Shown piece by piece: positions 26,001 to 34,981 of a stretch of 64,000 nucleotides of DNA. A model generated the notes under the pieces. It worked only from the letters and a program-made list of their open reading frames with translations, was not told the DNA's origin and searched no databases. The stretch spans positions 2,801,194 to 2,865,193 of the forward strand of contig NC_092200.1 of NCBI RefSeq assembly GCF_043641665.1, written 5' to 3'. The DNA is from Enoplosus armatus (lineage: Eukaryota; Chordata; Actinopteri; Centrarchiformes; Enoplosidae). The position numbers and the translations under genes were made by a program. Position 1 is the first letter of the stretch. The number at the start of each line of letters is the position of its first letter.

Positions 26001-29000
26001 CGTAGCAACAACAGGAGCCACGCTGAGCTTCCCACATTCAGGGCTGGTTGGTATACACAGGGGCTTAAAGTGTGGACTGCTAAAATCAGAATGTGGTGCA
26101 ATTACAGTGTGATACAGTGTTAGAAACAAGGTGGGGGAATTAACAGTAGCTGTCAGCTGAGTGCTAGTTAATCCTGACTGCCAGCGGTAGTTTGTGGACT
26201 TTATCAGGTCATCTAACATCATTCACACTTATTACAAATTCATATGGAGCTCATAAAATAGTTAAAGTGGCTGTTGAAGTTTGAAATCCATCAGACGCTA
26301 CATGTAATGGATCAAAATGCTGGTTTCCCTGGTTACAGATTGAGTGTTATCTAGAGGGAGTTTTGCAGCATGTGTGCCGTCATACCAGTCTTGGCGTCCA
26401 CTGAGAAGTAAGGCTGGCCCTCCAGGATGCTGTAGACCACACGAGCGCTGTTGCCATACGTGGGGTCGTCGGCATCTGTAGCGGTCAGCTGGATCACAGA
26501 AGTTCCTGGGTAAACATAGAGGCAAAGGTGAGGAGGAGTGGGCAAAATGAGAATATCAAACGCCAATATCAACGTATAAATCAAAGAAGTCATTTTGGAG
26601 TTTTTACACGTGCGGCTGGAGCAGCTCCAGGAATTAAATATGCTTATTTACTTCAAAGTAACCACAAAAGTAGGTTCATGAATAGTGAATGCAGCAGATG
26701 GAGACGAGCCTGCAAGAACAAACCACAACGATGACTCTGCAGGACTATTATGTACTTTGCTATTGTTCACCAAGGCCGCTCCCTTAACAACAAAAACCTC
26801 AAACATGCTCAGGCAACAGTTCAGTTTCTGTCTCCATCCATCTGTCTGCCTTCCTCCCCCGCCCCCCGCTCACCTATTTTGGACATTTCGGGGACAGATG
26901 CCTGGTAGGGCCCGTCCAGAAACCTTGGCTCGTTGTCGTTGATGTCCTGGATCTTCACAATAAACTGGGACTCAGGCTCCAGAGGCCTGTCCGTGAGGCG
27001 GTTGCGAGCCTGGGCGCGGAGGATGTACTGGGCCTTCACCTCTCGGTCCAGCCTCTGGATGGCGTGGATGTCCCCGGTGCTGTCGTCGATGGTGAAGGTG
27101 GAGCCAGCTCCCTCGCCCGTCAGGATGTACTTAATGGAGCCGTCGCCTTTATCCATGTCTGAGTGGAGCTGTGGAGATGTTCACCGAGATGTTTCAGCCA
27201 AAAAAGGTTTTATTTAACAAATATTTAACATTTAAGTTGCTTCGGAGACATTGCAGGGCTTTTGGAAGCAACATGGGACAACTAAAAGCGTTCCCAAGTT
27301 GTCAAATCTTTACCCAAACTGCTTTTGCCTTGGTCAAAAAAGAAAATGCAAGCGGGATCAGTCTCAAAAATCATGACAGCATATCCCAGACAAAACTACA
27401 TCAACAAAGTGTAACAGTGGTCACAAGTTGAATCTAAAAGACAGTCCAAAAGTATTAGAACAGTGACATGTTTTTGAGGACATTTAATTAGGTCACATCC
27501 CCTAATTTTAGAGCGACGCAGCAGCACAGTGATCCTAAACATACAGACAATTCAACCAAAGGACTTTTTGGGGCCAAACAGTGGAAAGTTCTTGATCTGA
27601 ATCCAGCTGAAAATGTGTTAGTGAGGTTCAGGCCTGGTAGAGAATAAAACCAAGTGCTGATTTCTATAGTCAAAAGAAAATGAATCCAAACCGATTAATG
27701 ATGCAATCTTTGTTTGCAGCGTCTTCAATGTGGGGATGCTGCTTTCTCTGTATTGTAGTAAAAATAAAATATATTTTAACCAGTGGGTAAATTAACTCTA
27801 GACCTCCAGGGGTGGTGTGTGGTTATATGCGTACCTTAATACTGCGGTTGTAAGTAGACATCTAATCACAGCTTACAGCCCGATTGTTGCCATGGGCACT
27901 GCAGTGCAATCAGAAGCCTTTTGTGGCCTGTAAGTGCAAATGCCAGCCTGTTGATGTGCAATCACTCCTTACTTTGTACTTAGAGGGTCTCTGTGTATGA
28001 TGAGCACTTACTGCCATCACTGTGGCAGAACAGAATTAAATGCCCCTATTGACATCTGCCTCGTATATAAATCAACAGCCAGCACACAACACAGCACCGA
28101 CAAAAAAATACCCCCGCTGACTAAACACACTCTGCTTTCGAGATACTCGCTGCGGCCTTTCGTGGTCTGGGGCCACTAAGTGAAATGACCAAGCTGAGGT
28201 TTGTCGAACTGCTAAAAGTTTGCAGCTACAGCATTCACTGTTGTTATTCAGGTGATAGTTCAGCAGCAATCACAATACCTATCATTCCCCAAGCAGCAGA
28301 CAATACAGCTTTTCCTATCTGTTCGGACAACTCTCTGCTGCAAAGCGCCGCGCAGCCCAACTCGGCCTGGAATATATTTTTTAATCAACACCCCATTGTG
28401 GGCTTCAGCCCCGTGTCTCGTGGTGATATATCTCAGACCGGTGCCTTCCCTCCGCCTTATCCACCTTCCCCCGTACTGACTCTTAATGTCCACCCGAGCT
28501 TATGAAAAGAGGGAGTTTGACACTCAGGCTATCAATTACCTGCTCGGTCTCAGCCCCGGCCCAAAGCCCAAATCTCCGACATCCCCACGGCTTTGAATAC
28601 TAAGCTGAAGGGGGGGAAAAAACCCTTGGGGTGGGGGACTACACTACATGTTTCTCCAGCTTTGTCATATCCTACAATACCTTTCTGCCTTGAGTGGCTC
28701 TCTGGGTAGTAGCCTGGCCTGTCAGACTCACTTATTTTATTCTGCTTGAAAAAATTAGGGTGGGCGGCTTGAAAAGAATCAGTGAAGAAACACTAAATGG
28801 GGAAGAAGAAGAGGTAAGATGGAAGTGAATACGCTACAGCAACTGTAAGGAATATTTCATACCACATAAGCAGATACAGTACTTTTTTCTACAGCACTGG
28901 CGACACTCTCTCAGGACTTGTTACTCCTCTATCTGGTCTTAGCACTTGACGTTTTGGAATCCAGCATTTTCCTCGGTATTCCCGGTGGCGGGGAAATTAT

Positions 29001-31162
29001 TCCAGACACTAATTAGGCAGGTTTGCGTCACATCCAAAGGGAAATTTCAGAGGATGACGGTTAGCACTGCAGTGTTTTAAAAGTCGATGAGGACTACTGA
29101 GGCAACGGGCAAATTCAATCAAACGTCTGGAATCTGTGTTTTAAGATCAGGGCGGCATATTTTTTTTTTTTAGGAATTTGGGAAAAGAAAGTGTTTACAT
29201 CTCTGCGTACATTACGGGCACTGAGAGCTCTGCTGGAATCACGCTTTGCCATTTCAATGTGAATAATGTAAAGGTAAGGTAAGGTAAATACATCAGGCAC
29301 GGATATTATCTGAATTTAAAATAATTGACATGCAATACAATAAAGTATTTGATCAGTACTCTTCTCGGGGGTCATTGCTCATTCAAGGGGGACAATAAGC
29401 ACTACTGTAAAAACTGAATATGTTGTTATATATATATATATATATATATATGTTAATGTTATATTGAATTACACTAAAGAAAGTACACCTCTATGTATCA
29501 CCGAAGCTGAAATGTGCCCCTGACAATATTTTGTCTCTATGTTACCCGAAGTCAACTAACTTTTCAAAACATTATTCAAAATTTGCATTAATTTAATGAT
29601 GACTGACAGTTTTCCACTTAATGGTAATAATGACAAACTGCTGGTAAGACAGACTGACAGTTAAAGCTGAAGGCAGATCAGATATAATCTAAATTGACCC
29701 TCTTCACAGCTCTCAGTCTTTCCGTTAGCTGCTGAGCTAACGCTACGTTAGCTAACATTACAGTTTAACTGACTGATAGGACAAGCTACTGCTGAGCCCT
29801 GAATGTCCAAAGATATTGATCGAGGTGATTAAAATATTGATTTGGTTGTGCTTGAAAGTATAACTAAAGGATTCTGACTATTAATTATCTGCTGACGTTG
29901 AGCGTCAGTTAGCAACTGCTACCTAGCTAAAACGTACTGGAAAATGGCAAGCGCAGGCAGCTAATGCTAGATACTTTGCACACACTCCTACTTTGTTGTT
30001 TTTGTTGAACAGCAAAAACAATCCTCGCTTTAGTTTTAAATGTCATAACGATAAAGAGCGGCATTTCTTTCCGTAACAAAACCGTCTTTGGAGCGCACAG
30101 ATACTGGATTACCATGCAACACACATCATTTGTAGTTTAGCCATGATTTTATGGAGGATAATTGGCCACAGAGAGGTCAAAATGACAGGATATTTTATGT
30201 TTCAAGGGGATCATTTTTGCAATGGCGCGCTCTGGCTCCAACACTTTACATATATCTTAAAAAGCTTCAACAAAAAACACTTTTTTTGGTGATGGAATAG
30301 TAATTTTCATTGCCATTTGCAAGATTGCCGTGTCTCTCCGCTGATGATGACTGGCCTTACAACTATTGATCAAATGTTCAATTCACTTTAGCGTCTGAGC
30401 GATCAAAGTGCTCCTTTGTGAGCATCCCTCGTCTGCTCTTTTCAGAGCATGTCGGTTGTGCTGCGGACGTGCCATCCACTTCTGTGGAGCGGAGCTGACT
30501 GAGTGAAGCCTTGGTTCGAGTCAATTAACTCAATCACTGCTGTCTGGCTCTGGTTCAAAGTGGACAGAAGAGAGGCTGTCTTAGTATGGACACAGTGCAC
30601 CCAGGGATTAAATTGGGATTTTCTTTTTTTTTTTGTGCTATCGTTGAAGTTTTGCGTCTGCCCACCCATGATCTTCTCTTTTGCATTCATGCGCTCAGCT
30701 CTGGCCGAGCAGCAGATGACCTCCAGGCTGCCGAGCTCCCATATAGATATTTTGGTTTGCACTGTTTGAACTGTCTTTGCAACACCTACACTGAGACAAG
30801 TGCACCAAGCCGGAAAGGTCACGCTGAAGAGCTGCTCCCCTACCGGGCCAGAAACCTGTACGCTTTGCATTTCTTCTGGTTACACCTTGATGTGTGTGCA
30901 TACACGTGTGCAAGCTCATACAATACAGTATGTGGTCAACACTGACCTTTCCAATGTAAAGTGGTTCCAGTCCGGTGTATTCCTCCAGGACAAAGAACTG
31001 GTTCCACACCCAGCCTCTCTTCACCCTCTGGAGCAGTGCTGAGCTGCCTGCATCCTCCTCTGCGGGCTTACCCACAATGCTGTGGGGCAGAAGGGTCAAA
31101 ATGCAGAGGGCCACAGGGAGCAAGGTGCTGGCAACCGCTGGAAGATGCGACCGGTCTCCCAT
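10566..31162 (-). CDS. cdh20: Cadherin-20 (type II classical cadherin), whole coding span of 11 exons
   Basis: Calcium-dependent cell-cell adhesion receptor of the plasma membrane. Joining 31162-30947, 27168-26874, 26505-26386, 24064-23897, 22170-21983, 21316-21063, 17091-16955, 14809-14688, 14466-14349, 13687-13436 and 11083-10566 gives 2388 nt, 795 residues plus TAG. Every junction has GT/AG borders and the phases agree. The exon lengths (295, 120, 168, 188, 254, 137, 122, 118, 252) are those of vertebrate type II cadherins. Layout: signal peptide about 1-31, prodomain to RVKR at 46-49, five EC repeats about 50-600, membrane span about 610-632, cytoplasmic tail 633-795. Trp51 and Trp53 (mature W2 and W4) are the type II strand-swap residues. 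The cdh20 assignment rests on the tail ([27 protein letters not shown]-terminal PMW) and on [18 protein letters not shown] before and within the membrane span. It was made from memory, without a database search. CDH18, CDH22 and CDH7 are the next closest. Confidence 0.9.
11084..13435 (-). other. cdh20: cdh20 intron 10
   Basis: 2352 bp between coding exons 10 and 11, donor GTGAGT, acceptor GACCAG. It contains the antisense tRNA-Glu at 12933-13004 and a short TA-rich run near 13039-13059. Nothing else is recognisable. Confidence 0.9.
12933..13004 (+). tRNA. tRNA-Glu (anticodon TTC), in intron 10 of cdh20, antisense to the gene
   Basis: 72 nt that fold as a tRNA: acceptor stem TCCCATA/TATGGGA, anticodon stem CCTGG/CCAGG with loop TTTTCAC (anticodon TTC), T stem CCGGG/CCCGG, discriminator A. 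The A box (TGGTCTAGCGG) and B box (GGTTCAACTCC) are present. It differs from the second copy at 14273-14202 by three transitions: one before the anticodon stem, one in the variable region and one in the T loop. No run of four T follows within about 80 nt, so the terminator is not obvious. It would decode GAA glutamate codons. It is transcribed, if at all, by RNA polymerase III from internal promoters and independently of cdh20. Confidence 0.93.
13436..13687 (-). CDS. cdh20: cdh20 coding exon 10: end of EC5 and first part of the membrane span
   Basis: 252 bp, residues 540-623 plus one base, phase 1 to 1, acceptor TTTCCAG, donor GTGAGT. It covers the membrane-proximal half of EC5, with the paired cysteines of [14 protein letters not shown] (584-596), and then [18 protein letters not shown], the first half of the membrane span. 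Introns on both sides carry a tRNA-Glu gene in opposite orientation, so this exon sits between the arms of an inverted repeat. Confidence 0.95.
13688..14348 (-). other. cdh20: cdh20 intron 9
   Basis: 661 bp between coding exons 9 and 10, donor GTACAT, acceptor TTTCCAG. It carries the sense-strand tRNA-Glu at 14273-14202. No other feature is seen. Confidence 0.9.
14202..14273 (-). tRNA. tRNA-Glu (anticodon TTC), in intron 9 of cdh20, same strand as the gene
   Basis: 72 nt with complete cloverleaf pairing: acceptor TCCCATA/TATGGGA, anticodon loop TTTTCAC, T stem CCGGG/CCCGG with a consensus B box GGTTCGACTCC, discriminator A. It looks like the standard vertebrate tRNA-Glu-TTC. It lies 75 bp after the end of coding exon 9 and faces the other copy (12933-13004) about 1.2 kb away. 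Similarity between the copies stops almost at the tRNA edge downstream. Upstream a short shared AGGTGAC lies close to both starts. No T4 terminator is visible within about 100 nt downstream. Confidence 0.94.
14349..14466 (-). CDS. cdh20: cdh20 coding exon 9: EC5
   Basis: 118 bp, residues 501-539 plus one base, phase 0 to 1, acceptor ATCCAG, donor GTACAT. It encodes [39 protein letters not shown] in the genome's frame. A sequon NFT lies at 532-534. Only 75 bp separate its donor end from a tRNA-Glu gene in the next intron. Confidence 0.95.
14525..14640. repeat. Fish interspersed repeat filling most of cdh20 intron 8
   Basis: The stretch AAAAGTATTAGTAACATGTA followed by AAGTAT, CGTAAAAGTACCCGTTCAGA and TTTACTCATTCATTGATG is a known teleost repeat of the TACTTTTACTT family. 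The intron (14467-14687) is only 221 bp, so the repeat makes up about half of it. Confidence 0.55.
14688..14809 (-). CDS. cdh20: cdh20 coding exon 8: end of EC4, start of EC5
   Basis: 122 bp, residues 460-500, phase 1 to 0, acceptor TGCAG, donor GTACAG. It contains [15 protein letters not shown], the EC4-EC5 linker DVNDNPP (476-482) and [10 protein letters not shown] (491-500). The cysteine in VCENAK is conserved in type II EC5. Confidence 0.95.
15420..15690. repeat. AT-rich repeated words (CTCATAATT type) in intron 7
   Basis: Imperfect repetition of TTCTCATAA, AATTATGAGA and TATGACTT words in both orientations. It resembles a low-complexity or degenerate element common in fish. The borders are approximate. 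Confidence 0.4.
16932..16949. repeat. TG microsatellite beside the exon 7 donor (CA on the cdh20 strand)
   Basis: About eight to nine TG units. On the transcribed strand the CA run starts immediately after the donor GTACGT of coding exon 7. Confidence 0.97.
16955..17091 (-). CDS. cdh20: cdh20 coding exon 7: middle of EC4
   Basis: 137 bp, residues 414-459 plus one base, phase 2 to 1, acceptor ACCAG, donor GTACGT. It encodes [20 protein letters not shown], then [19 protein letters not shown] with LDRE calcium ligands at 442-445 and the sequon NIT at 451-453. A CA dinucleotide repeat begins directly after the donor on the transcribed strand (reported under findings). Confidence 0.95.
17584..17608. 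repeat. GT microsatellite, intron 6
   Basis: Pure GT dinucleotide run of about 25 bp. Confidence 0.97.
18445..18498. repeat. Interrupted GT microsatellite, intron 6
   Basis: Two GT runs (18445-18461 and 18474-18498) separated by 12 bp of non-repeat sequence. Confidence 0.96.
18876..18910. repeat. Short hAT-like repeat tip (CAGTGGTTCCCAACCTG)
   Basis: GCAGTGGTTCCCAACCTGGAGGTCG resembles the end of a hAT-type non-autonomous element. A weaker relative (CGGTTCCCAACCTG) is at 3593-3612. No matching opposite end was found, so this is a low-confidence fragment. Confidence 0.3.
19138..19182. repeat. Fragment of GCTAACATGC fish repeat, intron 6
   Basis: TTTGAGCTAAATGCTAACGT and CAGCATGCTAACATGCTCA match the start of the copy at about 42960-43131. 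It appears again, in the other orientation, at the right end of 61240-61645. Confidence 0.5.
19655..19679. repeat. CA microsatellite, intron 6
   Basis: Pure CA dinucleotide run of about 25 bp. Confidence 0.97.
21063..21316 (-). CDS. cdh20: cdh20 coding exon 6: end of EC3 and start of EC4
   Basis: 254 bp, residues 330-413 plus two bases, phase 0 to 2, acceptor CTCCAG, donor GTGAGG. It contains LDFES (331-335), HRGPFKDVT, the EC3-EC4 linker DVDEPP (372-377), and ARDPDAANN (404-411) with a possible sequon NNT. DVDEP in place of DxNDN at this linker is normal for type II cadherins. Confidence 0.95.
21317..21982 (-). other. cdh20: cdh20 intron 5
   Basis: 666 bp between coding exons 5 and 6, with correct GT/AG borders. 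Nothing further is recognised inside. Confidence 0.9.
21983..22170 (-). CDS. cdh20: cdh20 coding exon 5: first part of EC3
   Basis: 188 bp, residues 267-329, phase 1 to 0, acceptor TCCTCAG, donor GTACAC. It encodes [18 protein letters not shown], the ligand motif [11 protein letters not shown] and [15 protein letters not shown], ending at Lys329. The GINAEMKY and DISTDP blocks fit cadherin-20 as I recall it and help separate it from CDH6, 9, 10 and 12. Confidence 0.95.
22887..22906. repeat. GT microsatellite, intron 4
   Basis: Pure GT run of about 20 bp. Confidence 0.97.
23350..23600 (-). repeat. hAT-like fish repeat, reverse copy, in cdh20 intron 4
   Basis: Contains GAATATCTTTGGGTTTTGGG, GACAAAACAAGACA, GAAGACGTCACCATGG, TTTCTGACATTTTATAGACA and ends CTTAGCTGCAA. 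These are ordered blocks of the family whose tips read AGGGCTGCAACTAACGATTA. Three other copies are at 34057-34283, 39465-39690 and 52925-53160. No transposase is present. Confidence 0.6.
23897..24064 (-). CDS. cdh20: cdh20 coding exon 4: second half of EC2
   Basis: 168 bp, residues 211-266 plus one base, phase 1 to 1, acceptor CTCAG, donor GTAAGA. It contains DMDRE at 219-223, the block [17 protein letters not shown] at 232-248, an N-glycosylation sequon NIT at 251-253, and DINDNPP at 256-262, which supplies calcium ligands to the EC2-EC3 joint. Confidence 0.95.
25156..25243. mobile_element. Very short inverted-repeat element, Tc1/mariner-like ends
   Basis: About 88 bp with imperfect inverted ends: TATGGCCAAAAGTATGTGG on the left and CCCCATACTTTTGGTGATTGG on the right. 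This word (TGGCCAAAAGTATGTGGACACC) recurs in fish genomes as the tip of small non-autonomous DNA elements. The superfamily assignment is from memory. Confidence 0.55.
25318..25675 (+). mobile_element. Non-autonomous inverted-repeat element (MITE-like), in cdh20 intron 3
   Basis: Starts with TTTGACATTTTGGGAAATACAC, then GATGAGAAGATTGATACCA. Near the far end the complement appears: TGGTATCAATCTTCTCATC, followed by CAATAAAGCAAATAAGC. The ends are therefore imperfect terminal inverted repeats around about 300 bp with no open frame. The internal TTAGCTTAGCTTAGCATAAAGACTGGAA core is common in perciform fish. A second, poorer copy lies at about 8021-8165. Confidence 0.65.
25780..25802. repeat. AT microsatellite, intron 3
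   Basis: Pure alternating AT run of about 23 bp. Confidence 0.97.
26386..26505 (-). CDS. cdh20: cdh20 coding exon 3: first half of EC2
   Basis: 120 bp, residues 171-210 plus one base, phase 1 to 1, acceptor CCCAG, donor GTATGA. It encodes [14 protein letters not shown] with the DAD calcium ligands at 181-183, followed by [20 protein letters not shown]. That block is nearly invariant among type II cadherins. The length equals that of the corresponding vertebrate exon. Confidence 0.95.
26506..26873 (-). other. cdh20: cdh20 intron 2
   Basis: 368 bp between coding exons 2 and 3, donor GTGAGC, acceptor CCCAG. No internal feature is seen. Confidence 0.9.
26874..27168 (-). CDS. cdh20: cdh20 coding exon 2: most of EC1
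   Basis: 295 bp, residues 73-170 plus one base, phase 0 to 1, acceptor CCACAG, donor GTGAGC. It carries the calcium-binding motifs of the EC1-EC2 interface: LDRE at 112-115 and DINDNEP at 147-153. The sequence opens [10 protein letters not shown], typical of type II cadherin EC1. It ends VPEMSKIG at the start of EC2. This is the most conserved stretch of the family and contributes the EC1 adhesive pocket. Confidence 0.95.
27169..30946 (-). other. cdh20: cdh20 intron 1 (between coding exons 1 and 2)
   Basis: 3778 bp. It contains a tandem AAGGT run near 29271-29287, a TA repeat at 29427-29451 and a GCTAAC-rich palindromic patch near 29729-29762. No further exon is recognised. Confidence 0.9.
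29427..29451. repeat. TA microsatellite, intron 1
   Basis: Pure alternating TA run of about 25 bp. Confidence 0.97.
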
Positions 31163-31241
31163 TGTTAAGAGCAGAGTAGTGTTTGAAAAGACTTTTCCTC
31201 TTCACGAGTGCAGTTGTTTCCTTCTGGCTCCTGTTGGTGTC
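30947..31241 (-). CDS. cdh20: cdh20 coding exon 1: end of 5' UTR, signal peptide, prodomain, start of EC1
   Basis: The acceptor is a long pyrimidine tract ending in AG at 31243-31242, so this is not the first exon of the transcript. The 79 nt at 31241-31163 are 5' UTR. The ATG at 31162 has A at -3 and G at +4, a strong context. Residues 1-72 follow: a hydrophobic leader (about 7-31), an acidic prodomain of only about 18 residues, the furin-type site RVKR at 46-49, then GWVWNQFF starting the mature protein at Gly50. Trp51 and Trp53 are the two adhesive tryptophans of type II cadherins. The exon ends in phase 0 after Lys72 with donor GTCAGT. The codons read past the donor are intron. Confidence 0.93.
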
Positions 31242-32845
31242 CTGGAAGAGAAGAAAAGGAGACAGATGAGTCTCAGATTTACCATCATCCTTTTGTCGTG
31301 TACTGAGCCCCAATCTGTGTTTGCACTGTGGGAGACCTGCGGATGACACATATTCACAGGCTTTTCTCCTGCGTCCAGATTAGCCCTCTGCTACTGAGTT
31401 GTTGTTGAGTTACAATGAGCTGCGTATCTGTGTGTGCTTTACCTCAGCTGACTGAGGGGGTTCTTCTAATACTGGAGATGTGGTCACGTGGAGGACAAGG
31501 GAAGGTAATACGAGAGGAGACGAAGACGGGGACAGTAGGTACAAAACAAAACAAACATTGACGTCATGCTCACTACTGCTGGGCTCCTTAAAATATAAAG
31601 AACAAAAGACTGGGGATGTCAAGCGTGTACCGAACTGTAAAGTCCTTAGCTTGGAATATGTGGTGACAAAAGACTATTTCTCAGTGAACAACATCTTGTA
31701 GTCTTGTCGTCACCACAAGGTAGCCAGGCAACCGCACACTGCACAGAAGTACTGGACGAACAGAGAAACTATTGTTTGTGTACATCCCTTCTTCTACAAT
31801 CACAGATTGTCATTTTTACATTTCTGTTTGTGTGCAGATGAAACAAACAAGATATGTTGGGTTAAATGTTAAATATTGTACATTTCTTTTAGTTATGTAA
31901 TCTTGAATATATTCACATAAAGGCAGTAACATTTCTTGTTGCCCAGATTCCAGAAACATCCTTTTAAAGCAAACATAACAAATGCAACTTTTTGGAGCCC
32001 GGAAGGAAAGCAGGAGGAAAAAGAAATGATTGTGCACTTTGATACCACCAGCTTCAGCTCCTTTTCCTCCAGCTCGGGACAATCAGGCATTTCACATTGA
32101 ACCCCCCTCCCTCCCCCCAACAAAAACCACACTCTTTCCCTTCCCTTCCTCCTCCTGTCACGAGGAGAGGTGAGCTCCTTCACACCTCCTGTAAAAGGCC
32201 CGGGGGTGTGATGTTCTGAGATTGTAGTGTTTCTGTTAACACCCCTGTTCAGCTTTACTCACACCATGTTCTACAAGTTCTCATCAGCACTGCACAACGC
32301 TCATTACAAGTGTACTTCTTCCCCCGTATCTCAGGTTTTAAGGCCCCCGTGGTACCGCCTAGATGCTGGATTTCATGTCTCTAAATACTTTCTCCCTCTG
32401 CATTGATATGAACATCATACGAATCTTTATCAGCGAGGTCAATGCCGTGAATTTCTTGCAGGAGATGCTTTTTAAGGTAACGCATCGATCTGATCAATAC
32501 CTTATCACATGCAGCGCATGGCACCTACTCTGCCTCTTTCTATCTGCATCTTGTTTTTATGCATCATCGCATCTGCCCGCTCTCTTCCTGCATTAACGAG
32601 CCCGGGGGGGGGGGTTTATGGTCAAAAGGCAGAGAAAAAGCAGGATGGGGGGGGGGGGAGCAAAGAGGCTGTTAGCAGGGGGAGATGGAAAGTTTAGGGC
32701 TGAACAAAAAGAGAGCGGAAGAAAGAGAGACTGTTTGACTCATTGCTTGACTCTATTATGTTTTGTAAGAGAGAGTGCATTGTGCTGCGGTAGACTCTCT
32801 GAATCGCCAAACTCAGTTAATCACTGTTGAAGAGGCACAAAAGGC

Positions 32846-32862
32846 GGGGGGGGGGGGGGGGG
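32846..32862. repeat. Poly-G run (17 G)
   Basis: Uninterrupted homopolymer. Its true length may be uncertain in the assembly. Confidence 0.95.
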
Positions 32863-34056
32863 CGTGGCTGCATTGTCAGTAGGAGGCTGGGCCGAGTGTG
32901 TGTGCGTGCATGCATGTGTGTGTGTTTCTAGGCCTCCCATGTGAGAGCTGCTTGGCAGGATGGGGTGACACTTGACCTCGCTGCTCCCCTCTTTTCTGTC
33001 TATTCAAGCTGCCTGGTTGCCATTATGAAGTAAAATTAGCTCCCTCGCCCCCCCCCCCTCTCAGCTCCTCCCCTAAAAAGGTCACGGCTTGCACCCGAGC
33101 ATTTTGCTCCATTTTGTCGTCCCTAATGAGGTGACATGCTACGCGATTGTGCTGGCTAAACATTTCACACATCTTTCTTCTGCTAATCTTATGGCATTTC
33201 ACTTGTTTAAAGAAAAAGCAGCTGGCGTTTGCCACACAAGCCGTGAGTGGCGGATAGGAGGGATGGGGGGATGAAGGGATGAGGAGCGAGGAGGAGGGTG
33301 GAGAGGCAATCATATGAAAAAGCTTTGCCAGACTTAAGGTGAAGAGTGATTTTCCCACCAGGCATGAAACATTCCTCCCTAGTTGAAAATCCGCCGTTGT
33401 ACTCAACAGAAAATAACACAATTTAGAGTTGTTAGTGTGTAACCCTAAAACAGGAAATGGAAGTCAAAATGGCGAAACAAGTACAGGAACATCTGATTTT
33501 TCAAACAGCAAGAAACCCCCTGAAGGAAAAGGTGTTTGTGGAGAGGGAGGAAGAAATTGAGTGACAGTGGAAGAGACGGTGATTGTCAGGGGGAGCAGCT
33601 GGTGTGACAAAATGATGGGCCATATTGTTGTATCATCTTTCTCCAAGTCCACCTGCTGCTCCATTAACTGCGATGTGACAACAACAGACTATATCAAACT
33701 GCTCCTGCATGAGCGAGGGAGGCGAATGTTTTACAGGAAACAACTGCTACAGTACAACTGACTGACCGCCACTGGGCTGAGGCAGCGTGCATAATCTCAC
33801 TAACGCCATCTGTTCAGATTAATGAGTCTGTAATGCCTTAAATTGACTTTAAAAACACATTCCGCTCCTGTGTAATAAGTTACGGCAATACTCTCGGACG
33901 GTATTTTGGTTCTTGTGTTCACGTAAAATCAAACATGCAAGAGTTTTGTAGAAAAAACTCACATTCCTCAAAGCAAGATATTAAAAAAAGTCAGTTTGAA
34001 ACGACACCCAGCCCTAATATTTAATGAACTAAATAAAATACTGCGTAAAATGTATT

Positions 34057-34283
34057 GTTGGCTGTAATCTCAAAAATTCAACTTTTTCTGATAACCAATT
34101 AACTATTTAAAGCACAAAAAAGCCACACAACGCATAGTTTCAGCTTCTCAAATGTATGCAAACTTAACTTTAAGACTGCTGGTCAAAAAAAGATGGCCTC
34201 TTGCATTTTTCACAATTTTTCCTACAATTCACACCAAACGATTAATTGATTAATCGCAAAAATAATCGTTAGTTCCAGACCTC
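34057..34283 (-). repeat. hAT-like fish repeat, reverse copy
   Basis: Ends with CGATTAATTGATTAATCGCA and AAAATAATCGTTAGTTCCAG, the reverse complement of the family tip. The interior is strongly decayed. Confidence 0.5.
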
Positions 34284-34958
34284 ATGTTATCAAACACCTC
34301 CCCACGACCTCTTGGTCCACCAAACTGCCATTCACTGAGGGAGGTTACCGAGGGCCAGCGCAGTGTGTGGTGCATTAGTATGGGTTGCCCTGTTTAAGTG
34401 CTATGTGGAGCATTATTAAGTGTTAATTTCACAGTGGCCATGTCTGTGGCTCCTCTCACCTCAGCTCTAAAAAGAGGCCTCCCAGACTGTGGAAAAGGTC
34501 CTTAAAAACTGGGTGGACCCATGAAAAAGGGTTCCACCCACCCTGGCAGGGCAAACGTCACGGCCAATTTGTTAACCACAATTGATTTTGCACGGTGGAA
34601 AGTGACGCCGCCGCGAAGGAAGGCTCCGCATATCTCCGACCCGGGCGGCATCGATGCACTTTGGCTTTTTTTAGATGCAGAAGCTCCGGCATGGGGAAAG
34701 TGTCTTTAAATAAGCCGAGTACAATGAGCGGAGCTGGGCGCTGATGCAAAATGTAGAAGAGTTTGCTTAAATACAGCTGCCGAATCTAATTTCACTTCCC
34801 GGGCCGAGTGCAGAGCGTGACAAGCCACATTCCTCAACGAAGCATAGTTTTTTAATTTCTGAATGCTAATGTTTATTTACTTATTTACACCTAATTAAAT
34901 TCACACTGTGCTGCTGCACTAACTTTTAATAATAAGTATGCCTCTGGTATGCTTTGTA

Positions 34959-34981
34959 TGTGTGTGTGTGTGTGTGTGTGT
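34959..34981. repeat. TG microsatellite
   Basis: Pure TG run of about 23 bp. Confidence 0.97.

Larger units (their letters stand above)
24065..26385 (-). other. cdh20: cdh20 intron 3
   Basis: 2321 bp between coding exons 3 and 4. It contains a short inverted-repeat element at about 25156-25243, a longer inverted-repeat element at about 25318-25675, and a TA repeat at 25780-25802. No coding sequence. Confidence 0.9.

Noticed and set aside
10566..31162. Assignment of the gene to CDH18, CDH22, CDH24 or CDH7
   Set aside because: EC1-EC2 alone fit several type II paralogues. The tail blocks AAMWNPREA and [17 protein letters not shown], and [18 protein letters not shown] at the membrane, fit cadherin-20 best from memory. 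A tree would settle it.
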